A stretch of 35,734 nucleotides of DNA from Actinomycetota bacterium (GTDB taxonomy: Bacteria > Actinomycetota > Actinomycetes > Streptosporangiales > Streptosporangiaceae). Below, piece after piece: positions 6,166 to 14,697 of the stretch. Every line of letters starts with the position of its first letter. Within the stretch, counting starts at the first letter, position 1. A model generated the notes under the pieces. The model ran no database searches. It had not been told where the DNA came from and worked only from the letters and a program-made list of their open reading frames with translations. Location of the stretch: NCBI GenBank assembly GCA_003168255.1, contig PMSU01000208.1, forward strand, positions 1 to 35,734, written 5' to 3'. Position numbers and translations under genes: made by a program.

Positions 6166-9030
6166 ATGGTGCGCTTTCGGATCCTGGGGCCGCTTGAGTT
6201 CTGGACCGGCCAGGCCTGGGCCGGGATCGGCGCCCCGAAGTGGCGGTCGTTGCTGGCCGTTCTGCTGATCAACGCTGGGCAGGTAGTCTCGGTCGATCGG
6301 CTGATCATGGAGATCTGGGGAGACGCTCCGCCTGCTGGCGCCACCAACCTGGTGAGCATCTACGCGCTGCGGCTGCGCAGGCTGATCGGCGACGAGAGCA
6401 GCCAGCTGCTGCGGACTCGTGCACCCGGATACCAGCTCTGCCTGGAACCAGAGGATCTCGACGCCACCCGGTTCGATGCTCTTGTCCATGCGGCCAGGCA
6501 GGCGCTGGCGGAGCAGGCGCCGCAGCGCGGGGCGGACCTGCTCGCCGAGGCACTGGGCCTATGGCACGGCGGCGCTTTCATGGATGTGCCCGGGTCGCCG
6601 CTTGTGGCCGCCGAGACCGAACGCCTCGAGGATGCGCGGCTGGACGCCCTGGAGCTGCGGATCGCGGCGGACATCGGCTGCGGACGGCATGCTGAGGTCA
6701 CGCCAGAGCTATCCAGGCTGATTGCCGATCACCCGCTGAGGGAGGGGCTGTGGGGCCTGCTCATGCGGGCCCTTGACGCGGCCGGCCGCCACGCGGAGGC
6801 GCTGACCGCGTACGCGCGGGCCAAGGAGGTGATCGTCGAAGAGCTCGGTGTGGATCCCGGCGAGCAGTTGCAGCAACTGTACGAGCAGATTCTCACGCAG
6901 GATGCGCTACAGCGGCGGAGCCGGGCGGCGGCCGGTCAGGCGTCGGTGGCGGCGACGGCCGATGCGGTACCGGCGGTGCCAGCGGTGCCGCGAATGCCGA
7001 TTCCGCCCGCGCAGCTGCCGGCCGACATCACCGACTTCACCGGCCGCGCCAGGGACGTAGAGCGGCTGTGTGATCTACCCCCCGCATACGCGCCCGGCGA
7101 TGGCGGCGGAGCGGTGATGGTCGCGCTGGTGACCGGCGCGGGCGGGCTGGGCAAGACCACCCTCGCCGTGCACGCCGCTCACTGGCTGCGCCCCCGGTTC
7201 CCCGATGGCCAGCTATACGTCAACCTGCTGGGCGCAGCCCCGCAGCCGCTGGCCCCCGGCGACGTGCTGGCCAGATTCCTTCGCGATCTTGGCGTGGACG
7301 GGGCTCAGATTCCCCTCGACGTGGACGAGCGCGCGGCACTGCTGCGGACCCGGCTGACCGGACGCCGGGTGCTCATCCTGCTGGACAACGCTAGGGATGC
7401 CGCCCAGGTCCGGCCGTTGCTGCCGGGAAGTGCATCCTGCGCCGTACTCGTCACCACCCGGAACAGGCTGCCTGACCTTGCGGCTGCCCGGCTGGTCGAT
7501 CTGGACGTACTGGGCGACGAGGAGGCCCGCACGCTGTTTACCGGCATCGTCGGTGCCGAGCGGGCCAATGCCGAGGCCGACGCGACGGACGAGGTACTGG
7601 CCGCCTGCGCCGGCCTGCCGCTGGCGATCAGGATCGCCGGCGCACGGCTTGCCGCCCGCCGCGGCTGGACCGTCCGCACGCTGGCCAGCAGGCTCAGCAG
7701 CGAGCAGCGTCGGCTGGACGAGTTGCAGGCCGGTGATCTTGCCGTCCGCGCCTGCTTCGAGGTGAGCTTCGCCAGCCTGCCAGGCCCGTCAAGCACCGAC
7801 GGCATCGATCCGGCCCGGGCGTTCCGGCTGCTCGGCCTCTGGCAGGGGCCGGCCATCGGGCTTCCCGCCGCCGCGGCGCTGTTTGGCCAGTCAGAGGCCA
7901 GCGCGGCGGACGCGCTTGAACTGCTCGTGGATGCCCACCTGGTGGAATCTCCTGGCCCGGACAGCTATCGCTTTCACGACCTGCTCCGGGTATATGCAGC
8001 CGAACGGTGCCAGGCCGACGAGCCGGCGCAGGCCAGGCGGGACGCCATGCGGCGGATCCTGAGCTGGTACCTGCACGCGGCCGAGGCGGCAGCCTTGCTC
8101 ATCTCTCCCAATCACACCACTGTCCCCGTCGGGCAGCCGGAGCCGGGGACACATCTAATGGCGTTCGCCTCGCTGGAGGAGGCGCTGGACTGGTCCGATG
8201 CTGAGCGTGCGAGCCTGGTGGCCGCCACCCGCCAGGCGGCGGCCAGCGGCCTGCACGACATCGCCTGGCGGCTGCCGGCCGCTGCGATGAGCTTCTTCTA
8301 CCGGCGCAGCCACTCGGCGGACTGGATTGGCACGCATGAGATCGGCCTGGCCAGCGCGAGGGAGCTTGGCGACCAGCTAGCCGAGGCATGGATGCTGAAC
8401 AACCTCGGCATGGCCTACGGCGCGCAGAGTATGGCGGACGCTGCGAACTGCTTTGAGCAGGCGTTGACCATCTACCGCGAGATCGGCAACGAGCGGGGCG
8501 AGACGCGTGCCGCGAACAACCTCGCGCACGCGTATCTCCAGCTGCGCCGTTTCGGCGAGGCCCTCGACGCGGGCCAGCACTCGCTAGCCATACAGCGGCG
8601 TGCCGGAAACCGCTACGGCGAGGGCATCACCCTGGTCATTCTGGGCGCGGCCCTTCGCGCGCTCGGTCACCTGGCCGACTCCGTCGATCGCTTCCAGCAG
8701 GCACTCCTTATCTTCCGCGAGCTTGGTGACAAGGACGCCGAGGCCGACTCGCTGAGCGAGCTCGGCGAGTCGTATCTCGACATGGACCGGGTCGATGAGG
8801 CCCTGAATCGTCTCGGTGAATCGCTCGAAATCTGGCGTGACACCGGTGACAGATACGGCCAGGCCACCACGCTGAGGCGGATCGGCCTGGCCATGCGGCG
8901 CGCGGGACGGCCGAACCAGGCTCGCGAGTCGCTGGTTGAGGCGGAGCGCATTTTCGAGGAACTCACCGATCACGCCCAGGCTGCGGAGATCCACGCGGAA
9001 CTAGTCGAACTCGCCGAGACGGTGCGATAG
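6166..9030 (+). CDS. AfsR/SARP-type transcriptional regulator with NB-ARC ATPase and TPR repeats
   Basis: A 954-residue regulator with the full large-SARP layout. Residues 1-95 are an OmpR-type winged helix (starts MVRFRILGPLEFW). Residues about 98-245 are the bacterial transcriptional activator domain (GLWHGGAFMDVPGSPLV, RAKEVIVEELGVDPGEQLQ). An NB-ARC ATPase follows, with Walker A at 323-332 (TGAGGLGKTT), Walker B RVLILLDNA near 400 and a GLPLAIRIAGARLA motif. The C-terminus from about 690 is a run of tetratricopeptide repeats (AWMLNNLGMAYG, RAANNLAHAYLQL, SLSELGESYLDM). Such proteins activate antibiotic or developmental genes by binding direct repeats, with ATP binding as a switch. It stands alone inside a housekeeping block. 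Its target is unknown; the downstream polysaccharide locus is one possibility. Confidence 0.93.
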   Translation: MVRFRILGPLEFWTGQAWAGIGAPKWRSLLAVLLINAGQVVSVDRLIMEIWGDAPPAGATNLVSIYALRLRRLIGDESSQLLRTRAPGYQLCLEPEDLDATRFDALVHAARQALAEQAPQRGADLLAEALGLWHGGAFMDVPGSPLVAAETERLEDARLDALELRIAADIGCGRHAEVTPELSRLIADHPLREGLWGLLMRALDAAGRHAEALTAYARAKEVIVEELGVDPGEQLQQLYEQILTQDALQRRSRAAAGQASVAATADAVPAVPAVPRMPIPPAQLPADITDFTGRARDVERLCDLPPAYAPGDGGGAVMVALVTGAGGLGKTTLAVHAAHWLRPRFPDGQLYVNLLGAAPQPLAPGDVLARFLRDLGVDGAQIPLDVDERAALLRTRLTGRRVLILLDNARDAAQVRPLLPGSASCAVLVTTRNRLPDLAAARLVDLDVLGDEEARTLFTGIVGAERANAEADATDEVLAACAGLPLAIRIAGARLAARRGWTVRTLASRLSSEQRRLDELQAGDLAVRACFEVSFASLPGPSSTDGIDPARAFRLLGLWQGPAIGLPAAAALFGQSEASAADALELLVDAHLVESPGPDSYRFHDLLRVYAAERCQADEPAQARRDAMRRILSWYLHAAEAAALLISPNHTTVPVGQPEPGTHLMAFASLEEALDWSDAERASLVAATRQAAASGLHDIAWRLPAAAMSFFYRRSHSADWIGTHEIGLASARELGDQLAEAWMLNNLGMAYGAQSMADAANCFEQALTIYREIGNERGETRAANNLAHAYLQLRRFGEALDAGQHSLAIQRRAGNRYGEGITLVILGAALRALGHLADSVDRFQQALLIFRELGDKDAEADSLSELGESYLDMDRVDEALNRLGESLEIWRDTGDRYGQATTLRRIGLAMRRAGRPNQARESLVEAERIFEELTDHAQAAEIHAELVELAETVR

Positions 9031-9070
9031 CAGCCGCCCGTGCCCACGATTGCGGTTATTTGATTCATCG

Positions 9071-9106
9071 CATGTCCTGACATGTCTATCCTCGCCCCGC
9101 TATGAT
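9071..9106 (+). promoter_or_regulatory. Predicted promoter with a palindrome over the -35 element
   Basis: CTGACA (9077-9082) and TATGAT (9101-9106), separated by 18 bases, match a housekeeping sigma promoter well. The palindrome CATGTC-CT-GACATG (9071-9084) covers the -35, a classic repressor position. It lies about 70 bp upstream of the small acidic ORF at 9176. Confidence 0.5.
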
Positions 9107-9175
9107 ACGGGCGGCCTGGAAATCGATCAGCGCTGGTCTCGGGGAGACGGACCGGCCTGGACGGAGGGCAATCGC

Positions 9176-9367
9176 ATGGGGGAATCCAGGGTGGCGCGCC
9201 AGCAACCTGAGCCCGAAGAGCAATTCATCGAGGCGGACGCCGAGGTTGACAGCGAGGATGCGGAGGAATCCGGGCCTAGCGGGCCGGTGTCTCCAGGCGA
9301 GCCAGGCAACCCGCCTATCGAGTCGACGCCGGAGGTCAAGTGGCACGAGGGTCCACGTGGCAGCTAG
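9176..9367 (+). CDS. Small acidic, proline-rich hypothetical protein (63 aa)
   Basis: The ATG at 9176 has a strong ribosome site, GGAGGG at 9163-9168, seven bases upstream, and a good promoter 70 bp further up. The product is extremely acidic (16 Asp/Glu of 63) in its first half (EEQFIEADAEVDSEDAEES) and Pro/Gly-rich in the second (GPSGPVSPGEPGNPP). It has no signal peptide, membrane segment or cysteine and is probably disordered. I do not recognise a family. The frame extends upstream to 9050, but the start at 9176 is favoured by the ribosome site. Role unknown; possibly a stress or regulatory peptide. Confidence 0.5.
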   Translation: MGESRVARQQPEPEEQFIEADAEVDSEDAEESGPSGPVSPGEPGNPPIESTPEVKWHEGPRGS

Positions 9368-9570
9368 TCGGCAGCGGCGAGCCGCTGGATGCCATGCCGG
9401 CAGCGGCTGAATCCACTACACGGCCGGTGCGGTCCTCTAGAACCGTTACACGGTAGGTCTGGTCCTCGGCTAGACTGCGGACGCTGTATGTGCGTCCCCG
9501 GTTCGCGCCGATCGTCTGAGTCGGTAGCCGAGGCGGACGCGACAACCGTTCTGCATAAGGAGTTCCCGCC

Positions 9571-10233
9571 GTGCCTGAGGTTCCTATCGCCGCGGAGCCG
9601 CGTACCGAGTTCGGCAAGGGCTATGCCCGCCGCACCCGTGTCGCGGGCAAGGTGCCTGCGATCCTCTACGGTCATGGCACCGGTACCCGGCATCTCACGC
9701 TGCCCGGTCACGCCCTGATGATGGCGCTGAAGACGCAGAACGCGCTCATCCGGCTTGAAGGGCTGCCCGGCGGGCATGAGCTGGCACTGCCCAAGGCCAT
9801 TCAGCGGAACCCGATCAGGGGCGACATAGAGCACGTCGACTTCATCCTGGTCAGGCAGGGCGAGAAGGTGACCGTGGACGTCGCGGTGCGCGTCACCGGT
9901 GAGGTGTTCCCCGGCGGAATGCTCGACCAGCAGCTCGTCCAGGTTCTGGTGGAGGCCGAGGCCACCAACATTCCCCAGTCGTTCGAGGTCGACGTGACCG
10001 GCATGGAGATCGGCACGGCTGTGCACTCCTCGGATCTTGACCTGCCGCCTGGCGTGACGCTCGCCGCCGACCCCGAGGCGCTCGTGCTGCACGTGATCGC
10101 TGCGCCGACGGCCGAGCAGATGGAGGCGGAGCTCGGGATCCCAGAGACCGAGGTGCCCGCCGAAGTGCCGCCAGAGGCTGTGGCCGAGGGCGATGCCGGT
10201 GCCGGGCCCGCCGACGACGGGCAATCCGGCTGA
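9571..10233 (+). CDS. rplY: 50S ribosomal protein L25 / general stress protein Ctc
   Basis: A 220-residue long-form L25 (CTC type). It binds 5S rRNA in the large ribosomal subunit. The N-terminal L25 domain has EPRTEFGKGYARRTRVAGKVPAILYGHG-type features: EFGKGYARR, GKVPAILYG, then IQRNPIRGDIEHVDFILV. The C-terminal TL5/Ctc domain carries VEAEATNIPQSFEVDVTGMEIG and VTLAADPEALVLHV, followed by an acidic tail rich in Glu, Pro and Ala. The GTG start is set by AAGGAG at 9557-9562, eight bases upstream. pth follows closely, the usual actinobacterial order. Confidence 0.95.
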   Translation: MPEVPIAAEPRTEFGKGYARRTRVAGKVPAILYGHGTGTRHLTLPGHALMMALKTQNALIRLEGLPGGHELALPKAIQRNPIRGDIEHVDFILVRQGEKVTVDVAVRVTGEVFPGGMLDQQLVQVLVEAEATNIPQSFEVDVTGMEIGTAVHSSDLDLPPGVTLAADPEALVLHVIAAPTAEQMEAELGIPETEVPAEVPPEAVAEGDAGAGPADDGQSG

Positions 10234-10271
10234 TCCGTCTCCACCGGCACGCGAGCCGCGTGCGGTGCGGT

Positions 10272-10853
10272 ATGGCGGATGATCGCTGGCTCATCGTAGG
10301 ACTCGGCAATCCGGGCCCGGAATATGCGGGTAACCGGCACAATGCCGGGCGCATGGTCGTTGAGCTGCTCGCAGGTCGGATGGGCGTCCGGTTCAAGCGG
10401 CATAGATCCCGCGCCGACATTGCGGAAGGGACGCTCGTCGGCTTGCCCGTGACGCTTGGTATACCCCGGTCATACATGAATCTCTCCGGCGGCCCAGTGG
10501 CCGCGCTGCGTGACTTTTACAAGATTCCGCCGAGCCGGATCGTTGTGATCCACGATGAGCTCGACGTGCCGTTCGGTGAAATCCGACTCAAGGTCGGCGG
10601 CGGCGCCGGCGGGCACAACGGGCTGCGCTCGGTGAGCGCCGCGCTTGGCTCCCCGGACTACTTCAGGGTCAGGTTCGGGATCGGCCGGCCGCCGGGTCAG
10701 ATGGACCCCGCCGCGTTCGTGCTACGCGACTTCACCACCGCGCAGCGCAAAGAGCTTCCGCTGCTGGTCGTGCGGGGTGCGGATGCTGCGGAGGCACTAC
10801 TGCGCGACGGGCTCGGGGTCGCGCAGAACGCATTTCACACACCGGCTGGATAG
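10272..10853 (+). CDS. pth: Peptidyl-tRNA hydrolase
   Basis: A 193-residue enzyme from the ATG at 10272. A GTG at 10260 would add four residues, but homologs begin close to the LIVGLGNPG motif. It cleaves peptidyl-tRNAs released from stalled ribosomes so that tRNA is recycled. Catalytic residues are visible: Asn in GLGNPG (13), the catalytic His in NRHNAG (23), Asn in SYMNLSG, Asp in HDELDVP and Asn in GGHNGLRS. It lies 38 bp after rplY and is probably co-transcribed. Confidence 0.95.
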   Translation: MADDRWLIVGLGNPGPEYAGNRHNAGRMVVELLAGRMGVRFKRHRSRADIAEGTLVGLPVTLGIPRSYMNLSGGPVAALRDFYKIPPSRIVVIHDELDVPFGEIRLKVGGGAGGHNGLRSVSAALGSPDYFRVRFGIGRPPGQMDPAAFVLRDFTTAQRKELPLLVVRGADAAEALLRDGLGVAQNAFHTPAG

Positions 10854-11372
10854 CCCGGTGATCCCGTCAGGATCCTGCCGCGGATAGTCCGGCTGCCCGC
10901 CGCCGTGGCCCAGCGCAGTCCCGCCGCTACAGTCCGTCGCCGTGGCCCGCTGACCGCAACTTCCTTCCGCGCGGTCACTCCCTGGTGTCGCACGGTGAGG
11001 TGCCTGCCGGGTTGTTCAGATATCACAAATCCAGGGTCTTCCGACCTGTCATCACATGAGTGCTTCGGGGCCGACTGGTAAGGTTTGTCCGGAGTGCTAG
11101 TTTCGCTGCTGTAGCACTGCAATCGAAGCGTCGGCCAGCTCTCGCGCGTGTGTCACCACTTAATTCCCTATTATTCTGGTCGGGTTACCGTATTTATATG
11201 GAAACGGGAAAGTCATACTTTTTTTACTATTCATGACAACCGCCAGCTATTGTTGGGCGTCAGACCCGTAGGAGCAAAACCGGGACTTCTGCACCTTCTG
11301 TCGGGCAGACCCTGGATGCTCCCTCCCTAATGGGATCACCGGCGGCCTGGGTCGGATGGAGGGGTAACTGAC
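10854..11372. other. Long leader region before the polysaccharide locus (519 bp), with an AT-rich core
   Basis: No credible gene is seen; the 60-codon ORF at 11148 lacks support. The core at about 11155-11255 is strikingly AT-rich for this DNA: 11161-11220 is about 37% G+C, with TATTTATATGG and ACTTTTTTTAC tracts. This is the probable promoter region of the downstream sugar transferase gene and a plausible site for an AT-binding silencer of the Lsr2 type. No known riboswitch was recognised. Confidence 0.5.
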
Positions 11373-12842
11373 GTGCGAGAGCGCATAGCCGTGAGGCCTG
11401 GCGGCAGCCTCGGCATAGCCGTGGGCGAGCGTGCAACACCGAGTGTCATGACCTGGACAGGGCGTTACCTTCGTCAAGCAATGTTCATCGACGGCGGAGC
11501 CGCGCTTCTGGCGGGTCTCCTCGCGCTCCGCAGTCGTCTGGACAGCCGCGGCCATGTTCCGCCGGCCTACGTGGTCCTCACTATCATGCTGCCGATCGCC
11601 TGGATCGCCTGCGTGGCGCTGGCCAGGGGATACGAGGGGCGGCTGATCGGGGCTGGCGCCGATGAGTTCCGCCGCATCATCAATGCCGGGATCGCCCTGA
11701 CCGCTGCTGTCGCGATCGTCTCCTACGCCACGAGCGCGCAGCTGGCCCGCGGCTACGTTGTTATCGCCATGCCGTGCGTGGTCGCCCTGGACTTGGTCGC
11801 GAGGTACTGGCTCCGCAAGCGCCTGCACAAGGTTCGCGCCCAGGGCGGGTGCATGCGGCGGGCGGTCGCGGTCGGGCACCCTAAAGACGTGGAAAGCCTG
11901 ATCAACGAGCTGCGCAGGGAGCCCTACCACGGCCTGTCCGTCGTGGCTGTGTGCTTGGCAGGTAACGGCGAGTCCGACACCAACCTCCAGGGTGTGCCGG
12001 TACACGGCGGGCTCGAGGATGTGATGCCCGCGGTGCGGCAGTCCGACGCTGACACCGTGGCCGTCCTCGCCTGCTCCGAGATGAACGGGGTAGAGCTGCG
12101 CAAGCTCGCCTGGGAACTCGAGAAGACCGACACTGACCTGTGCCTGGCGCCGGCGCTGCTCGACGTGGCGGGGCCGCGCACCAGCATCCGCTCCGCCGCG
12201 GGGCTGCCGCTGCTGTACATGGACCATCCCGACCTGACCGGTGCCCGGCAGGCCGTCAAGAGCCTGTTCGACCGGCTGGCCGCCGCGTCTGCCCTCCTTC
12301 TCCTCGCGCCGCTGTTCATCGCGGTCGCGATCGCGGTCAAGCTCGGCGACAGTGGGCCAATCCTGTTCCGCCAGGTCAGGGTGGGTCTGAACGGTCGCCC
12401 GTTCCACGTCTGCAAGTTCCGCACGATGGTGGCGGACGCCGAGAAGCAGAGGGCTCTGCTGGAAGCGCGCAACGAGGGCAACGGTCTGCTGTTCAAGATC
12501 AAGGGGGACCCGAGGATCACCAAGGTCGGGTTCTTGCTGCGCCGCTTCTCCCTTGACGAGCTGCCGCAGCTGATCAACGTGCTGCTTGGCCAGATGTCTC
12601 TGGTAGGGCCTCGCCCCGCGCTCCCGGAAGAGGCGGCCAAGTACGGTGAGTACATGCGGCGCAGGCTTGCCGTGCGGCCAGGGATCACCGGCCTGTGGCA
12701 GGTCAGCGGCAGGTCGGACCTGCCCTGGGAAGAGGCAGTCAGGCTGGACCTGCGTTACGTGGAGAACTGGTCCTTCGCCCTCGACCTCCAGATCCTCTGG
12801 AAGACCTGGTCTGCCGTAACCCACGGCCACGGTGCGTACTGA
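11373..12842 (+). CDS. Polyprenyl-phosphate sugar-1-phosphate transferase (exopolysaccharide initiating enzyme)
   Basis: A 489-residue integral membrane enzyme of the WbaP/CpsE/GumD type. GTG at 11373 follows GGAGGGG at 11358-11364. The N-terminal half has four hydrophobic segments and a Rossmann-like region (RRAVAVGHPKDVESLINELR). The C-terminal catalytic half from about residue 290 has KSLFDRLAAAS, a membrane segment, the signature PILFRQVRVGLNGRPF with KFRTM, RRFSLDELPQLINVL, MSLVGPRPALPEE and RPGITGLWQVSGRS. These enzymes transfer a sugar-1-phosphate from a UDP-sugar to undecaprenyl phosphate at the inner face of the membrane, the first step of repeat-unit assembly. The sugar (glucose, galactose or other) cannot be told. 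cysQ follows immediately. Confidence 0.93.
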   Translation: MRERIAVRPGGSLGIAVGERATPSVMTWTGRYLRQAMFIDGGAALLAGLLALRSRLDSRGHVPPAYVVLTIMLPIAWIACVALARGYEGRLIGAGADEFRRIINAGIALTAAVAIVSYATSAQLARGYVVIAMPCVVALDLVARYWLRKRLHKVRAQGGCMRRAVAVGHPKDVESLINELRREPYHGLSVVAVCLAGNGESDTNLQGVPVHGGLEDVMPAVRQSDADTVAVLACSEMNGVELRKLAWELEKTDTDLCLAPALLDVAGPRTSIRSAAGLPLLYMDHPDLTGARQAVKSLFDRLAAASALLLLAPLFIAVAIAVKLGDSGPILFRQVRVGLNGRPFHVCKFRTMVADAEKQRALLEARNEGNGLLFKIKGDPRITKVGFLLRRFSLDELPQLINVLLGQMSLVGPRPALPEEAAKYGEYMRRRLAVRPGITGLWQVSGRSDLPWEEAVRLDLRYVENWSFALDLQILWKTWSAVTHGHGAY

Positions 12843-12897
12843 TACGGTGCGGAGCGGCGCGCAGATGAATGGAGCACCGCTGGATGGAGCACCGCGA

Positions 12898-13656
12898 ATG
12901 ACAGCCGACGATCATCGTCTTGCCCATGACCTAGCCGTTCAGGCGGGCCATCGCCTGCTCGAGCTGCGGGCGGACGGTGGTGATCCGGCAAGCCTTCGGG
13001 CGGACGGTGACCGCCTCGCGCACGAGTACCTCATGGGTGAGTTCGCCCGGCTGCGCCCCGACGATGCGGTCCTGTCCGAAGAGGGCAAGGACGACTCGGC
13101 AAGACTTTCGGCGACCCGTGCCTGGATCGTTGACCCACTGGACGGAACCAGGGAGTTCGGCGAGGCCGGACGCACGGACTGGGCGGTCCACGTGGCACTC
13201 TGGGAGCAGGGTGAGCTGACGGCTGGCGCGGTGGCGTTGCCCGCGCAGCAGCAGACACTCAGTACCATGGATCAGGTGACGGCGCCGACCGCTGACTCGC
13301 AGCCAGTTGACGGTGCCCGGTTGCGCATCGTGATTAGCCGCAGTAGGCCGCCGGCGTTCATCGAGCGGCTCGCCGAGCTAACCGACGCGGAGCTCGTCCC
13401 GCTTGGCTCGGCCGGCGCCAAGGTCGCCACCGTGGTGCGCGGCGAGGTCGACGCCTACGTGCACGCTGGCGGGCAGTATGAATGGGACTCGGCAGCGCCG
13501 GTGGCCGTGGCCCGCAGCCGCGGACTGCACGCGTCCCGTATCGACGGTAGCAAGCTCGCGTACAATCAGGCGCATCCCTGGATGCCGGACATTCTGGTGT
13601 GCAGGTCCGAGCTGGCCGGGATGCTGCTTGACGCGATCGACTCGGCGGGCCGGTAG
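12898..13656 (+). CDS. cysQ: 3'(2'),5'-bisphosphate nucleotidase, CysQ family
   Basis: An inositol-monophosphatase-fold enzyme of 252 residues from the ATG at 12898, which has GGAG eight bases upstream. Other possible starts are ATG 12865 and GTG 12832, the latter overlapping the sugar transferase gene. Metal-binding motifs are present: EE at 61-62, WIVDPLDGTREF (Asp 79 and 82) and EWDSAAPVAVARSRG near the end. CysQ hydrolyses PAP, the by-product of PAPS-dependent sulfotransferases and PAPS reductase, to AMP and so prevents product inhibition. Adjacent cysD, and the four sulfotransferase domains further on, fit a role in sustaining glycan sulfation. Confidence 0.88.
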   Translation: MTADDHRLAHDLAVQAGHRLLELRADGGDPASLRADGDRLAHEYLMGEFARLRPDDAVLSEEGKDDSARLSATRAWIVDPLDGTREFGEAGRTDWAVHVALWEQGELTAGAVALPAQQQTLSTMDQVTAPTADSQPVDGARLRIVISRSRPPAFIERLAELTDAELVPLGSAGAKVATVVRGEVDAYVHAGGQYEWDSAAPVAVARSRGLHASRIDGSKLAYNQAHPWMPDILVCRSELAGMLLDAIDSAGR

Positions 13657-13693
13657 GAATTCACTGCATTCCTGCCCCCAGGTGAACCGATGA

Positions 13694-13713
13694 AGCCGTG
13701 GCGTGCCACGGCT
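13694..13713. promoter_or_regulatory. Hairpin/palindrome just before the cysD start
   Basis: AGCCGTGGC (13694-13702) and GCCACGGCT (13705-13713) are perfect arms separated by two bases. The structure ends four bases before the cysD ATG at 13718, where a ribosome site would be expected and none is visible. It could control cysD translation, terminate cysQ transcripts, or be a protein-binding palindrome. Confidence 0.45.
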
Positions 13714-13717
13714 GTAG

Positions 13718-14671
13718 ATGCCCGATGAGAAAGATACTGGCAATCCATGGATGGTCATGATGCGCGCTGACTACCTCCTCTCGCAGCTCGACGTGCTCGA
13801 GGCTGAATCAATACATGTGATGCGGGAGGTCGCGTCTGAGTTCGAGCGGCCCGTCCTGCTGTTTTCCGGCGGCAAGGACTCGATCGTCATGCTTGCCCTG
13901 GCGGAGCGGGCGTTCGCCCCCGCGCGCATCCCGTTTCCGGTCATGCACATCGACACCGGTCACAATTTCGACGACGTCATCGACTTCAGGGATCGTCGGC
14001 TGGCGGAGGCAGGTGCCAGGCTGATCGTCGCCTCTGTCCAGGAGTCCATCGACTCGGGCCGGGTGGCTGAGGAGACCGGCCGCTGGGCCAGCAGGAACCG
14101 GCTGCAGACGACCACCCTTCTCGACGCCATCACCGGTCACCGCTTCGATGCGGTGTTTGGCGGCGGCAGGCGGGATGAGGAGAAGGCGCGGGCCAAGGAG
14201 CGAGTCTTCTCGTTCCGCGACGAATTCGGCCAGTGGGATCCCAAGAATCAGCGGCCGGAGTTGTGGAATCTCTATAACACCAGGATTAACCGGGACGAGC
14301 ACCTCCGGGTGTTCCCGATTTCCAACTGGACCGAGCTTGACGTCTGGGATTACATAGCCAGGGAAAAGCTTGAGATCCCGTCTATCTACTTTGCGCATAC
14401 GCGCCCGGTCTTCGAGCGCGATGGCATCCTGCTCGCGGACGGGCCGTTCATGTCCAGGGGCAACGACGAGCCGGTCTTCGAGGCGAGTGTCCGCTACCGC
14501 ACGGTGGGCGACATGACCTGCACCGGTGCCGTCGAATCCACTGCGTCCACCGTGGCCGAGGTCATCGCCGAGGTCTCGGTTACCAGGGTCACCGAGCGAG
14601 GGCAGACTCGCGCCGACGACCGCGCGAGCGAAGCAGCCATGGAGGACCGCAAGCGGGAAGGCTATTTCTGA
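13718..14671 (+). CDS. cysD: Sulfate adenylyltransferase subunit 2 (ATP sulfurylase small subunit)
   Basis: A 317-residue PP-loop protein. The PP-loop LLFSGGKDSIVML has SGGKDS at 50-55. Other family marks are MHIDTGHNFDD, FGGGRRDEEKARAKERVFSFRD, QRPELWNLYN and FPISNWTELDVWDYI, with a basic end (MEDRKREGYF). With CysN it forms APS from ATP and sulfate, driven by GTP hydrolysis. ATG 13718 is used here. ATG 13748 is an alternative because no ribosome site is seen for the first and a hairpin occupies that place. Unusually, cysN is not next to it: a 2.7-kb opposite-strand MFS gene separates them. Confidence 0.95.
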   Translation: MPDEKDTGNPWMVMMRADYLLSQLDVLEAESIHVMREVASEFERPVLLFSGGKDSIVMLALAERAFAPARIPFPVMHIDTGHNFDDVIDFRDRRLAEAGARLIVASVQESIDSGRVAEETGRWASRNRLQTTTLLDAITGHRFDAVFGGGRRDEEKARAKERVFSFRDEFGQWDPKNQRPELWNLYNTRINRDEHLRVFPISNWTELDVWDYIAREKLEIPSIYFAHTRPVFERDGILLADGPFMSRGNDEPVFEASVRYRTVGDMTCTGAVESTASTVAEVIAEVSVTRVTERGQTRADDRASEAAMEDRKREGYF

Positions 14672-14697
14672 CGCCTGCGATCATCTGGCCGACCTGA

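Noticed and set aside
11148..11330. 60-codon ORF in the AT-rich leader
   Set aside because: No ribosome site and no recognisable features; it lies in what looks like promoter DNA.
11230..11372. Possible riboswitch in the sugar transferase leader
   Set aside because: Repeated CAGACCC words were noticed, but no match to a known cyclic dinucleotide, SAM or other riboswitch core could be made by eye.
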